Shown: one piece after another, positions 52,140-61,129 of the stretch
Layout of the letters: the number at the start of each line of letters is the position of its first letter
Numbering within the stretch: position 1 is the stretch's first letter
NCBI RefSeq assembly: GCF_022808175.1
Contig: NZ_JALGBX010000012.1
Location: 186,001 to 250,000 of the forward strand
Source of the DNA: Streptomyces sp. AP-93
GTDB taxonomy: Bacteria; Actinomycetota; Actinomycetes; Streptomycetales; Streptomycetaceae
Reading direction: 5' to 3'
Length of the DNA: 64,000 nucleotides
Position numbers and translations under genes: made by a program
Notes under the pieces: model-generated
What the model was told of the DNA's origin: nothing
The model's database searches: none
What the model saw: only the letters and a program-made list of their open reading frames with translations

Positions 52140-53501
52140 TCACCCGGCGAGTGGGGCGGGAGCCGCGCCGCCGCGGGCGCGCAGCGGGCTCAGCCGCTCT
52201 TCGCCGATACGGGCCCGCAGACCGGGGTCCGTGATGCCGAGCCCCGCCTCGGGGGCCAGCGCCAGGACGCCGACCTTGCCGGTGTGGCGGTTCAGCTGGA
52301 CCCGGCGTGCGGCCTCGGCGGTGTCCTTCAGTGCGTGCACCTCGGAGAGGATGGGGGTGAGCATCCCCAGCCGGAACAGCCGGTTGCACTCCCACTGCTC
52401 CTGCAGGTTGGCGGCGTGGCTGCCGATGATGCGCTTGAGGTTCATCCACAGGTAGCGGTTGTCGAACGTGTGCTGGTAGCCGGTGCTCGATCCGCACGTG
52501 ACGACGGCGCCGCCGCGGCGGACGACGAACACGGAGATGCCGAAGGTCGCCTGCCCGATGAAGTCGAAGACGACGTGCGGATCCTCGCCCACACGTTCGC
52601 GGATGGCCCGGCCCAGCCGCTTGCCGAGTTCGATGGTCCGCTCGGGGGTCGGTGCCTCGTCGCCGCCGAGACCGATCTCGTTGCGGTTGATGACGACATC
52701 GCAGCCCATGCGGCGCAGCAGCTCGGCCTTGGCCTCGGAACCGACCACACCGACCGGGATCCCGCCGGCGTTCTTCACCAGCTGGACCGCGAAGCCGCCG
52801 AGGCCGCCCGTCGCGCCCCAGATGAGGACGATGTCCCCCTGCTTGATGCGGGCGCCGCGCTCGCTGACCAGCATCCGGTAGGAGGTGGCGGCGGTGAGCA
52901 GGTTGCTCGCCGATTCCTCCCAGGTCAGATGGGCCGGCTTGGCCAGCAGCTGGCTGGCGCGCACGACGGTGTAGTGGGCCAGCCCGCCGAAGTTCGTCTC
53001 GTAACCCCAGATCCGCTGCTCGCTGGCCATCATGCCGTCGGCGTGCGCGGCCGGTTCCTGGTCGTCGGTCTGGACGCAGCTGACGACCACGTGGTCGCCG
53101 GCCCGCCAGCGGCGCACACCGGCGCCGACGCGGACGATGACGCCCGAGGCGTCCGAACCGAGTACGTGGTACGGCTGGTCGTGGCGGGCGGCCCAGCCGC
53201 CCTGCTTCCCCAGCTTGTTCAGGAAGGCGAAGGTCGACACGGGTTCGAAGGTCGCGGACCATACCGTGTTGTAGTTGATCGAGCTCGCCATGACGGCGAC
53301 CAGCACCTCGTCCGGTGCGATCTCCGGCATGGGCACCCGGCCGAGCTGCAGGGACTTGCGCACGTCCTTGTCGGCGACGCCGCGGAACATGTCCGCGTCC
53401 TCGGCCAGGGTGTGGACGGCGAGGTAGTCGCCCGGCAGCGGCGCCGCCTCCAACTGCTCCGGTGAGGCGCCGTTCAGCACTGCCTCGGCAAGGGAATCCA
53501 T
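52140..53501 (-). CDS. ccr: crotonyl-CoA carboxylase/reductase
   Basis: 453-aa MDR-superfamily enzyme of the CCR group, which reductively carboxylates crotonyl-CoA (or longer enoyl-CoA) to ethylmalonyl-type units. Signatures include SSINYNTVWSATFEPVSTF, GSDASGVIVRVGAGVRRW, HADGMMASEQRIWGYETNFG, and NADPH-binding WGATGGLGGFAVQL. The CO2-binding region is MNLKRIIGSHAANLQEQWECN. These CCR-specific segments distinguish it from ordinary quinone oxidoreductases. It lies between a ketoreductase and a dehydrogenase on the minus strand. Confidence 0.93.
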   Translation of the reverse strand: MDSLAEAVLNGASPEQLEAAPLPGDYLAVHTLAEDADMFRGVADKDVRKSLQLGRVPMPEIAPDEVLVAVMASSINYNTVWSATFEPVSTFAFLNKLGKQGGWAARHDQPYHVLGSDASGVIVRVGAGVRRWRAGDHVVVSCVQTDDQEPAAHADGMMASEQRIWGYETNFGGLAHYTVVRASQLLAKPAHLTWEESASNLLTAATSYRMLVSERGARIKQGDIVLIWGATGGLGGFAVQLVKNAGGIPVGVVGSEAKAELLRRMGCDVVINRNEIGLGGDEAPTPERTIELGKRLGRAIRERVGEDPHVVFDFIGQATFGISVFVVRRGGAVVTCGSSTGYQHTFDNRYLWMNLKRIIGSHAANLQEQWECNRLFRLGMLTPILSEVHALKDTAEAARRVQLNRHTGKVGVLALAPEAGLGITDPGLRARIGEERLSPLRARGGAAPAPLAG

Positions 53502-53610
53502 GTCAGTCCTTCGTGGTCGTCGGGGGTTGCCGAGGGGCGGCGGGGTGGGGAGGGTGCGCGGGCGGAGGTGCGGGGGAGTACCTCCGCCCGCGCAGCCGGG
53601 GGGAGCAGGA

Positions 53611-54360
53611 TCAGACGAGGCCGCCGGCGGCGGCGAGGTACTGGCCCGTGACGTAGCGGGCGTCGTCGCTCGCGAGGAACGCGACGATGTCCGCCACGTC
53701 CTCCGGCTGGCCGATGCGGCCGAGCGGCATCATCGCGGCGAAGGCCGGGAACTGATCCTTGATCGGGGCCGTCTGGTCGGTCTCGATCAGGCCGGGCAGC
53801 ACGGAGTTGACGGTGATGCCGCGCCCGCCGACCTCCTTGGCGAGGGCCAGGCCCAGGGCCTCCACGGCCGCCTTGGTGGCGGCGTAGGCGCCCACTCCCG
53901 CGTAGGACGCGTGGGTGTACCCGGTGGAGATGTTCACGATGCGACCGCCGTCGCCGACCTTGGCGGCGGCCTGGCGCAGCGAGTAGAAGGTGCCCTTGAA
54001 GTTGACGTCGACGACGCGGTCGAAGGTCTCGTCGTCCAGGTCGGCGATCGGGCCGTTGCCGGCAATGCCGGCGTTGTTCACCACGATGTCGAGCTTGCCG
54101 AAGGAGTTGAGGACCTCCTTGTAGAGGTTCTCGATCTCCTCCTTGGCGGCGAAGTCGGCCTTGAACGCGACGGCCTTGCCACCCGCGGCGACGATGGTGT
54201 CGACGACCTCCTGAGCGGCGGCCGCGTTGCTCTGGTACGTAACGGCCACCTCGGCGCCGTCCGAGGCCAGGCGCAGGGCGATGGCACGGCCGATACCACG
54301 GGAGGACGCGGTGACCAGGGCGGTCTTGCCCTGCAGGCGCTGAGAGGTCTGCGTGCTCAT
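53611..54360 (-). CDS. SDR ketoreductase (3-oxoacyl-ACP reductase-like)
   Basis: 249-aa classical SDR: TASSRGIGRAIALRLA, NNAGIAGNG, IVNISTGYT and YAATKAAVEALG. The C-terminal end ARYVTGQYLAAAGG matches FabG-like proteins. ATG 54360 is the first gene after operator site B, 109 bases upstream of ccr, so it is the head of a reductase-CCR-dehydrogenase operon. Confidence 0.88.
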   Translation of the reverse strand: MSTQTSQRLQGKTALVTASSRGIGRAIALRLASDGAEVAVTYQSNAAAAQEVVDTIVAAGGKAVAFKADFAAKEEIENLYKEVLNSFGKLDIVVNNAGIAGNGPIADLDDETFDRVVDVNFKGTFYSLRQAAAKVGDGGRIVNISTGYTHASYAGVGAYAATKAAVEALGLALAKEVGGRGITVNSVLPGLIETDQTAPIKDQFPAFAAMMPLGRIGQPEDVADIVAFLASDDARYVTGQYLAAAGGLV

Positions 54361-54446
54361 GAAGAGTCACACCTTTCGGGTAGTCAATTCCTTGTATGGA
54401 GAAAGGTTCCGGAGCGACCCGGAGACACGTACGAACCTACCTGGGA

Positions 54447-54470
54447 TTAATTTCATGCGCAAGCATGTAA
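54447..54470. promoter_or_regulatory. MarR operator candidate, site B
   Basis: On the minus strand TGCTTGCGCATGAA (complement of 54452-54465) followed by ATTAAT. It lies about 90 bases upstream of the SDR start at 54360 and just 3' of the BBE-oxidase stop. Confidence 0.6.
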
Positions 54471-56096
54471 TTAGACGGGGAGTTCGATGGAGAGTGCGTG
54501 CCGGAACACGTTGCGCGGGTCCCACTTGGCCTTGACCTGCTGCAGCGCGGGGTAGTTGTCCTTGTAGTACAGCCGCTGCCAGGGGGTGCCCGAGGGGTTC
54601 CAGGCCGGATCCTTGACGTCCACGTCCGCATAGTTGATGAACATGCCGTCGGTCACGCCGTTCAGACCGGGCACACCACCGGTCTCGCCGTAGAGGTCGC
54701 GGAAGAACTCCCGCAGCCAGGTCAGGTGCTTCCCGTCATCGGCCGGGTCGGTCCACAGCGCGGCGGCCTGCACCTTCAGGATCGAGTCGCGCTGGGCCAC
54801 GGCGGTCGCGTCCGGGGCCACGGTGTTGACCTTGCCGCCGTAGGCGGAGATCAGCATCAGCGCACCCGGGTGCGCGTAGTCGGTACGGGTCAGGTGCCGG
54901 TACATGGCGCCGATCTGGCTGTCCGTGAAGTTCTTGCGCTGGTAGGCAGGCTTGCCCTTGAAGCGGAACAGCGGGTCCGGGCCGGTGAACCCGGACCACT
55001 GGGTGGCGTGCAGCCAGGACACCTTGCGGTGCTCGGCCACCTGCGCCGTGACACCGGTACCCGCACCGACGTAGTCGATGAAGGCCTGCAGCATCTGCTC
55101 GGCGTTGGGAGCGGACGCGTCGACCTGAGTCGTCAGCGAAACGGCCCCGGCCGCCTGGTGCGCGGGCTTGAGCTCGCTGAACAGGGACAGCTCGGGGGCG
55201 GTAGGCCCGCTGAAGCGCTCGTGCCACTCGCCGTAGTTCTTCATCAGCCGGCTGAAACCGTCCCGGGTCAGCTGGGCCCACGGCCAGTTGACGGTCGAGA
55301 TCCACACCTCGGAGGGCGGCTGCGGCAGCAGCTGGGAAGGGTTGGAGCCGGTCGCGTCGGGTGTGCGCAGCCAGTACCTGGTGACGACCCCGAAATTGCC
55401 GCCGCCGCCACCGGTGTGGGCCCACCACAGATCACGGTTGGGGTCGGACGCCTCGCGGGTGGCCACGACGGCCCGCGCCGTGCCGCCGGCGTTCACCGTG
55501 ACGACCTCGACCGCGTACACGTAGTCGCTGATCAGGCCGTACTTGCGGGACAGGGCTCCGTAACCGCCGCCCTGGATGTGGCCGCCGGCGCCGACCGTTG
55601 GGCACGCGCCGCCCGGCACGGTCACCCCCCAGCCCTTGAACAGCCGTTCGTAGACCTGGCCCAGCTTGGCGCCGGCCTCCACCACGAAGGCGCGGCGGGA
55701 GGAGTCGTACGAGACGCAGTTCATCACGGACATGTCGATGACGACCTTGACCGCCGGGTTGGCGACGAAGTCCTCGTAGCAGTGGCCGCCGCTGCGGACG
55801 GCGATCCGCTTGCCGGCGTTCACCGCACCCTGCACCGCGGCGACCACCTGTGCGGTCGTACCGACGACCCGGACCGAATCCGGGCTGCCGACGAAGCGCT
55901 GGTTCGTGCCGCGTACGAGATCGGGATAGCGGACGTCGGACGGGCCGACCGTCACGGGGCCGAAGACGGCCTCCGCGGCCTCTGCGGCTTTGGCGGGCTG
56001 GGCGGCGAGGAGACCCGCGCCGGTGCCGAGCGCCACGGCTCCGGCTCCGGCGGCGGTCCCCGCGACGAACCGTCTGCGCGTCACGGTACTGGTCAC
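54471..56096 (-). CDS. secreted FAD-linked oxidase, berberine-bridge (BBE) type, bicovalent FAD
   Basis: 541-aa FAD-binding oxidase. A Tat signal (TRRRFVAGTAAGAGA, twin Arg) leads to cleavage near AKA. FAD_binding_4 domain: GGHCYED with the 8alpha-linked His (about 104), and GGACPTVGAGGHIQ with the 6-S-linked Cys (about 164), as in GilR-like enzymes. The C-terminal BBE segment NYPALQQVKAKWDPRNVF is present. GTG 56096 has AAGGAG upstream. Such enzymes oxidise late intermediates (lactol to lactone, dehydrogenation, coupling) outside the membrane. Confidence 0.9.
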   Translation of the reverse strand: MTSTVTRRRFVAGTAAGAGAVALGTGAGLLAAQPAKAAEAAEAVFGPVTVGPSDVRYPDLVRGTNQRFVGSPDSVRVVGTTAQVVAAVQGAVNAGKRIAVRSGGHCYEDFVANPAVKVVIDMSVMNCVSYDSSRRAFVVEAGAKLGQVYERLFKGWGVTVPGGACPTVGAGGHIQGGGYGALSRKYGLISDYVYAVEVVTVNAGGTARAVVATREASDPNRDLWWAHTGGGGGNFGVVTRYWLRTPDATGSNPSQLLPQPPSEVWISTVNWPWAQLTRDGFSRLMKNYGEWHERFSGPTAPELSLFSELKPAHQAAGAVSLTTQVDASAPNAEQMLQAFIDYVGAGTGVTAQVAEHRKVSWLHATQWSGFTGPDPLFRFKGKPAYQRKNFTDSQIGAMYRHLTRTDYAHPGALMLISAYGGKVNTVAPDATAVAQRDSILKVQAAALWTDPADDGKHLTWLREFFRDLYGETGGVPGLNGVTDGMFINYADVDVKDPAWNPSGTPWQRLYYKDNYPALQQVKAKWDPRNVFRHALSIELPV

Positions 56097-56114
56097 TTCT
56101 GCTCCTTGGGAGTC

Positions 56115-57443
56115 TTAGGAATCGGTCGGGAGAACGGCGTCACGCCCGCTGTGCGCAGCGGGAACGTCAGGGGAGGAGGCGGAGCCGGAGGGGGCCGCGG
56201 GCCGCAGCCCGGCCCGCCACTCGAACCAGGCGATGACGCCCGCGGCGAAGGTGAGGACCGCTCCGGCGGCGAACACGGCCGTCAGCCCGAACCCGGCGTC
56301 GAGCACCCGCCCGCCGAGCCAGGCGCCGAGGGCGATGGAGGCCTGGACGGCCGCGATGCTCACGGACACCGCGATGGTCGGCGCCCGGTCGCCCGCCGAG
56401 TTGAGGATGCGCGCGCCCAGCCCGGGGTTGAGCGCGAAGAACAGCACACTGAAGGCGACCAGGACCGCCACCGCCGCGACGGGCAGCGCCGCGAAGGCGG
56501 CGAAGGCCAGCAGTACCAGCGTGAGGAGGCCGAGGAAGGCCGTGAGCGACCCCATCAGCGCGCGGTCGGCCAGCCGGCCGCCCAGCATGCCGCCGGCCAG
56601 CGAACCGAGGCCGAAGAGGAACAGCAGCAGGGTGACGCTCCGCGGACCGAACCCGCTGACCTGCTCCAGCACCGGGGTCAGGAAGGTGAAGGCCGCGAAC
56701 CCCCCGGTCATGGCGACCACCGTCAGCAGCAGTGCCACCTGCACCCGGCGGTCGCGCAGCACCCGGAGCTCCGCGCCGACGTCCCCCCTGACCGGCGTAC
56801 GCGACCGGGGAACGAGTACCGCCACCGCCACGAGTGCGACCAGGCTGAGCAGGACCACCCCCCAGAACGCCGCCCGCCAGCCCCACTGCTGCGCCAGCAG
56901 CAGTCCCAGCGGGACCCCGACGATCGTCGAGAGGTTGACGCCGACGATGATCCGCGCCACCGCTGACCCCGACTTCTCGGGGCCCGCGATCTCCGCGGCG
57001 GTGACCAGCGAGATCGCGAACAGCGTGCAGTGGCTCAGGGCCGAGGCCACCCGCGCCGCCATCAGGGCTTCATAGCCGGGCGCCAGCGCGGCGGCCAGAT
57101 TGCCCGCGGTGAAGACGGCGAGCAGACCCACGAGCAGCGGACGGCGGGGGAGCCGGCTGGTCACGAGGGTGACCAGCGGACCGCCGACCACCACGGTCAG
57201 CGCGTAGCCGGAGACCAGCAGCCCGGCGTCGGACAGGGACACCTGCAGGTCTTCCGAGAGCCGCGGCAGCAGACCCGCGATGACGGATTCGGCGGTCCCG
57301 AGACCGAACACGGCGAGCACGAGCGCGAACACGGGCGCCGGCATGGCCAGGCGGCTGCGGAAGGAGGCGGAGTCCCCGATCGTGGAGGGTTTCCGCAGGG
57401 AGGACTCCTGCCTGGAGGGCTCCCGCGTGGAGGGCTGCGTCAC
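56115..57443 (-). CDS. MFS drug/metabolite exporter (DHA1 type)
   Basis: 442-aa membrane protein with 12 predicted helices. The loop between helices 2 and 3 has LVTSRLPRRPLLVGLL, and the central hydrophilic loop is VPRSRTPVRGD. It has a charged N-terminal extension of about 35 residues. The GTG 57443 start is 3 bases after the P450 stop and the stop is 18 bases before the BBE gene, so all three are in one operon. Likely self-resistance/export of the product. Confidence 0.88.
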   Translation of the reverse strand: MTQPSTREPSRQESSLRKPSTIGDSASFRSRLAMPAPVFALVLAVFGLGTAESVIAGLLPRLSEDLQVSLSDAGLLVSGYALTVVVGGPLVTLVTSRLPRRPLLVGLLAVFTAGNLAAALAPGYEALMAARVASALSHCTLFAISLVTAAEIAGPEKSGSAVARIIVGVNLSTIVGVPLGLLLAQQWGWRAAFWGVVLLSLVALVAVAVLVPRSRTPVRGDVGAELRVLRDRRVQVALLLTVVAMTGGFAAFTFLTPVLEQVSGFGPRSVTLLLFLFGLGSLAGGMLGGRLADRALMGSLTAFLGLLTLVLLAFAAFAALPVAAVAVLVAFSVLFFALNPGLGARILNSAGDRAPTIAVSVSIAAVQASIALGAWLGGRVLDAGFGLTAVFAAGAVLTFAAGVIAWFEWRAGLRPAAPSGSASSPDVPAAHSGRDAVLPTDS

Positions 57444-57446
57444 GGA

Positions 57447-58682
57447 TCAGCCCACGTGGACGGGGAGCTCGAAGAGCCCGCGGATCAGCAGGCCCTGTCG
57501 CCACCGCAGGGAATCGGCGGGCACCGCGAGCCTGATGCCCGGGAACCGGCGCACCAGACTGCCGATGGCGATCTGCCCTTCCATCCGGGCCAGCGGGGCA
57601 CCGAGGCAGTAGTGCAGGCCCTGGCCGAAGACGAGGTGCGCCGAGTCCCCGCGGGTGATGTCGAAGGTGTCGGGGTCCTTGAAGCGCTCCGGGTCGCGGC
57701 TCGACGAAGCGAGCGAGATCAGCACGGGCGCGCCCTCGGGGACGACGACGTCCCCGATGTCGATCTGCTCGGCGGCGAACCGCCAGGTGGCGACCTCCAC
57801 CGAGCCCTCGTACCGCAGCGCCTCCTCGACGGTGTTGGTGATCAGCGACGGGTCGTTCACCAGCAGCGCCATCTGGTCGGGGTGCTGCATCAGCGCGAGC
57901 ACCGCGTTGGCGATGAGGTGAACGGTGGTCTCGTGACCGCCGACCAGGATCAGGAAGGCCATGGCGGTGAGTTCGGCCTGCGACAACCGCTGGTCGTCGT
58001 CGCGGGCCGCGATCAGGGCACTGATCAGATCGTCGCCGGGCTCCACGGTCTTGCGCTCGACCAGAGCCGCGATGTAGCTGCCGAGCTGCAGCGAAGCGTC
58101 CGCGACACGGGCGTGGCCCTCCTCGTCGGCGACGAGGGTGGAGAGCGCGGTCGACCAGTCGTGGATGAGGTCCACGTCGTCGAGGGGAACACCGAGCAGC
58201 TCGCAGATCACGGTGACCGGCAGGCGGAAGGCGAACTGCTCCAGCAGGTCCAGCGGACCGTCCTGGCGCTCCATGGCGTCGAGGAGGTCATCGGTGATCT
58301 CCTGGATCCGGACGCGGAGCGACTCGATCCGGCGCGGGGTGAAGCCCTTGTGGACCAGCCGGCGCAGCCGTGTGTGGTCCGGCGGGTCCACGTTGAGCAA
58401 GTGCCGGACCAGGGAGGCGTCCTCGCCGTCCGTCGGCTGGGCCACGGTGGCCCGCCACTGGGGGCCGACCTTGTTCGGGTCCTTGCTCAGGCGGGGGTCG
58501 GACAGCGCCTCCTTGGCGTCTGCGAACCGGGTCACGAGCCAGAACTGGCCGCCGTCCGGCAGCGACATGTGACTGACCGGGGCCTGGGCCCTCAGCCGGG
58601 CGTACAGGGCGTAGGGGTTGGCCTCGCCCCCGAAGCCGATCGATTCAGGCGATCGTGGGCCGGCAAGTGTCGTACTGCTCAT
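57447..58682 (-). CDS. cytochrome P450
   Basis: 411-aa bacterial soluble P450: I-helix FLILVGGHETT (acid/alcohol pair altered to H-E-T-T, typical of actinobacterial CYP), EEALRY (ExxR), and haem loop FGQGLHYCLGAPLAR with Cys about 359. ATG 58682 with GGAGA upstream; longer frame beyond is artefactual. Needs ferredoxin and reductase from elsewhere. Presumably hydroxylates or couples the product. Confidence 0.93.
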   Translation of the reverse strand: MSSTTLAGPRSPESIGFGGEANPYALYARLRAQAPVSHMSLPDGGQFWLVTRFADAKEALSDPRLSKDPNKVGPQWRATVAQPTDGEDASLVRHLLNVDPPDHTRLRRLVHKGFTPRRIESLRVRIQEITDDLLDAMERQDGPLDLLEQFAFRLPVTVICELLGVPLDDVDLIHDWSTALSTLVADEEGHARVADASLQLGSYIAALVERKTVEPGDDLISALIAARDDDQRLSQAELTAMAFLILVGGHETTVHLIANAVLALMQHPDQMALLVNDPSLITNTVEEALRYEGSVEVATWRFAAEQIDIGDVVVPEGAPVLISLASSSRDPERFKDPDTFDITRGDSAHLVFGQGLHYCLGAPLARMEGQIAIGSLVRRFPGIRLAVPADSLRWRQGLLIRGLFELPVHVG

Positions 58683-58744
58683 CGTTGCGTCTCCAAAGTG
58701 TCGGGGCTCCGCGACCGGGAACCGGTGGGGCGGTCGATCGGGTG

Positions 58745-59989
58745 TCAGACGGTTCCGGCTGTCGTGACGCGCTCCGACTCGGACTCGGACTTGGGCCCGT
58801 TCTCGGGCTCGTGCTCGGGCTCGGCGCCGCTGCGCGCAGCAGCCGGGGCCCGGCCCTGGCCCGGCACGCGGGCGGCACGGTCGGCCTTCGGCTTGCTCCA
58901 GCGGCGCATGGCCGGCTGCTCCACCCAGGCGTGCAGGGCCCAGGCGGCCAGCAGGCTGAGGGCCAGCCCCGCCAGCAACAGACCCAGACCGGCGGCGGTG
59001 CTCCAGCCCTGCGGGTTGCCGAGCTGTGCGCGGGCCCAGATCAGGACGACCACGTGGACCAGGTAGAAGGCGTAGCTGACCTCGCCCAGCCAGCCCGCGA
59101 CCCGGCCGCGCAGCAGTGTGCGCCGGCCCTCCGAGTCGGCGACGGCGGCGGCCGGGACGATGAGGGCGAGCGGGACGATGGTGGCGGCGTTGAGCCCGTA
59201 GACGTAGGGCAGTTCGCTCGCCAGGGCGTAGCAGGCGACGAACAGGAGGGCGGCGGGGGCCAGCCCGATCCGGATCCAGCGGCCTTCCATCACGATCTTC
59301 GCCATCAGGATGCCGAGCAGGAAGTCCAGGGCGCGCACCGGCGGGAAGGCGTAGACGAACCAGAACTGGTAGAGGCCGATCGGCTGCCCGTCCGGCATGG
59401 CCGGGACCGACGGCAGGACGAACTGCGCCAGCAGGGCGGCTGCGAAGACGGCGGCGACCACCGCACCGGCCCACCACCACAGCCGTGCGGCGGGAATCCT
59501 GGAGACGTACTTCAGCAGGAGCGGGAAGGAGAGGTAGAACAGCACCTCGCAGGCCAGCGACCAGCTGGGCGGGTTCACGCTGAACAGCACGTCGTAGGCC
59601 GGGAACCAGGACTGGACGAGCAGCAGGTTCGGGACCGCCTGGTACGCCTTGGTGGTGGTGGCCACGAGGAGCAGGGCGGCCACGAAGGTCACGACGTGGT
59701 TGGGGTACACCTTCGCCACCCGACGGCGCAGGTAGCGGCCGAAGGTGTCCTTCTTCCTGGCCGACCAGGTGAGCACGAAGCCGCTGAGGATGAAGAAGAA
59801 CGAGACGCCGACGTGACCGGCGTTGATGAACAGCTCCCGGTAGAAGGACACCACGTCCTGGTCCGAGAAGACGTTGACCCAGATGCCGTGGTGGAGGAAG
59901 ACGAGGACCGCGGCGATGAAGCGCATGCCCGTCAGGGAAGGGAGCCGGGAACTGCCGCCCACGGAAACCGGCGTGGTTGTTCTGGGCAT
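58745..59989 (-). CDS. membrane acyltransferase (acyltransferase 3 family)
   Basis: 414-aa protein with about ten transmembrane helices. The N-terminal cytoplasmic segment is followed by LTGMRFIAAVLVFLHH, whose His and Arg are conserved in the acyltransferase 3 family. NAGHVGVSFFFILSGFVL is the family's second signature. ATG 59989 is preceded by GGAGG. These enzymes O-acylate sugars or polyketides at the membrane. It heads the P450-MFS-BBE operon and is transcribed away from the quinone oxidoreductase. Confidence 0.87.
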   Translation of the reverse strand: MPRTTTPVSVGGSSRLPSLTGMRFIAAVLVFLHHGIWVNVFSDQDVVSFYRELFINAGHVGVSFFFILSGFVLTWSARKKDTFGRYLRRRVAKVYPNHVVTFVAALLLVATTTKAYQAVPNLLLVQSWFPAYDVLFSVNPPSWSLACEVLFYLSFPLLLKYVSRIPAARLWWWAGAVVAAVFAAALLAQFVLPSVPAMPDGQPIGLYQFWFVYAFPPVRALDFLLGILMAKIVMEGRWIRIGLAPAALLFVACYALASELPYVYGLNAATIVPLALIVPAAAVADSEGRRTLLRGRVAGWLGEVSYAFYLVHVVVLIWARAQLGNPQGWSTAAGLGLLLAGLALSLLAAWALHAWVEQPAMRRWSKPKADRAARVPGQGRAPAAARSGAEPEHEPENGPKSESESERVTTAGTV

Positions 59990-60060
59990 GGCGATGAAAC
60001 CTCCTGCGAGGACGAGTGCGGGGTGAGTGCGGGGCAGTCCCGTCATTCTAGGAAGGTTTA

Positions 60061-60085
60061 ATATGCATCCGCAAGCAATTATATT
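60061..60085. promoter_or_regulatory. MarR operator candidate, site C
   Basis: TGCATCCGCAAGCA at 60064-60077; its complement TGCTTGCGGATGCA differs from site B at two positions. It lies in the divergent promoter of the acyltransferase (minus) and oxidoreductase (plus) genes, flanked by TTTAATA and ATTATATT. Confidence 0.62.
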
Positions 60086-60123
60086 GGCTGGTGTTCGACT
60101 CGATCTCCCATGAAAGGCACCCC

Positions 60124-61032
60124 ATGCGTGCGCTGACCCTGCCCCAGTACGGCGACCCGAGCCTGCTGACCGTCTCCGAACTCCCCGTCCCCGCCCCCCG
60201 TCCCGGCCAGATCCTCGTGCGCACCGCCGGGACCGCCGTCAACCCGGTTGACCTGCTCGTCCGTTCCGGTGAGCTGGCCGGGAGCATCAGCCACCCCTTC
60301 CCGCTGATCCTCGGCTGGGACCTCTCCGGGACCGTCGCGGAAGTCGGCGAGGGCGTGGACCGGTTCGCCCCCGGCGACCGGATCGTGGCCATGTCCGCCC
60401 AGTACGCCACCGGCGTCGGAACCCATGCCGAGTACGTCGCGCTGGACGCCGCCCTCGCGGCGCCCGCCCCGAAGACCGTCGACCTCGTGCACGCCGCGGC
60501 GCTGCCGCTGGGCGGACTCACCGCGTACCAGGCGCTCGAGAAGGCCGCTCCCCGCCCCGGCGAGACGCTGCTGGTCACCGGTCCCGTAGGGGCCGTCGGC
60601 GGGTTCGCCACCCAGATCGCCGCCGCGCGCGGGGTCCGGGTGATCGCGCTGGCGCGCCCCGAGGACGCCGCGCTCGCCCGGGAGCTGGGAGCCGAGTCGG
60701 TGCTCTTCAGCGACGAGCCCGTGCCCGCCGGCGTCGCCGATGTGCTGCTGGAGACCGCCGGCATCGCACCCCAGGTCATCGGCGCGGTACGGGACGGCGG
60801 GCGCGCGGTCTCCATCTACGCCCCCGAGCCGCCGAAGGCCGAGCGTGGGATCACCGTGCTCCAGACCTTCGTGGAGCAGGACGGCGACCAGCTCGCCGTC
60901 CTCTCGGGCCTGGTCGACGAAGGGGTGCTGACCCTGCGCGTGGCCGAGGTGAGCGACTTCTCCGCCGGTCCGCAGGCGCACCGCCGGCTGGCCGCGGGCG
61001 GCACGCGTGGGAAGCTGATCCTCACGCCGTGA
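60124..61032 (+). CDS. NADP-dependent quinone oxidoreductase (MDR family)
   Basis: 302-aa zinc-free MDR: GTAVNPVDLLVRSG, GWDLSGTVAEVGEGVDRF, TGPVGAVGGFATQIAAARG (NADPH site), and a C-terminal AHRRLAAGGTRGK. ATG 60124 follows AAAGG. It probably reduces an enone or quinone intermediate. Divergent from the acyltransferase gene and under the shared site C. Confidence 0.87.
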   Translation: MRALTLPQYGDPSLLTVSELPVPAPRPGQILVRTAGTAVNPVDLLVRSGELAGSISHPFPLILGWDLSGTVAEVGEGVDRFAPGDRIVAMSAQYATGVGTHAEYVALDAALAAPAPKTVDLVHAAALPLGGLTAYQALEKAAPRPGETLLVTGPVGAVGGFATQIAAARGVRVIALARPEDAALARELGAESVLFSDEPVPAGVADVLLETAGIAPQVIGAVRDGGRAVSIYAPEPPKAERGITVLQTFVEQDGDQLAVLSGLVDEGVLTLRVAEVSDFSAGPQAHRRLAAGGTRGKLILTP

Positions 61033-61077
61033 CGCCCCGCGGGCCGGGCCGCCGTGCCCGGCCCGCACACGCAGGAC

Positions 61078-61116
61078 GGGTGTGGCCCCGAGAGGAATCC
61101 TCTCGGGGCCACACCC
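61078..61116. terminator. bidirectional terminator between oxidoreductase and enoyl-CoA hydratase
   Basis: Perfect 18-bp arms (61078-61095, 61099-61116) with an AAT loop between convergent stops. Confidence 0.85.
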
Positions 61117-61129
61117 GTCGTACGCGCGG

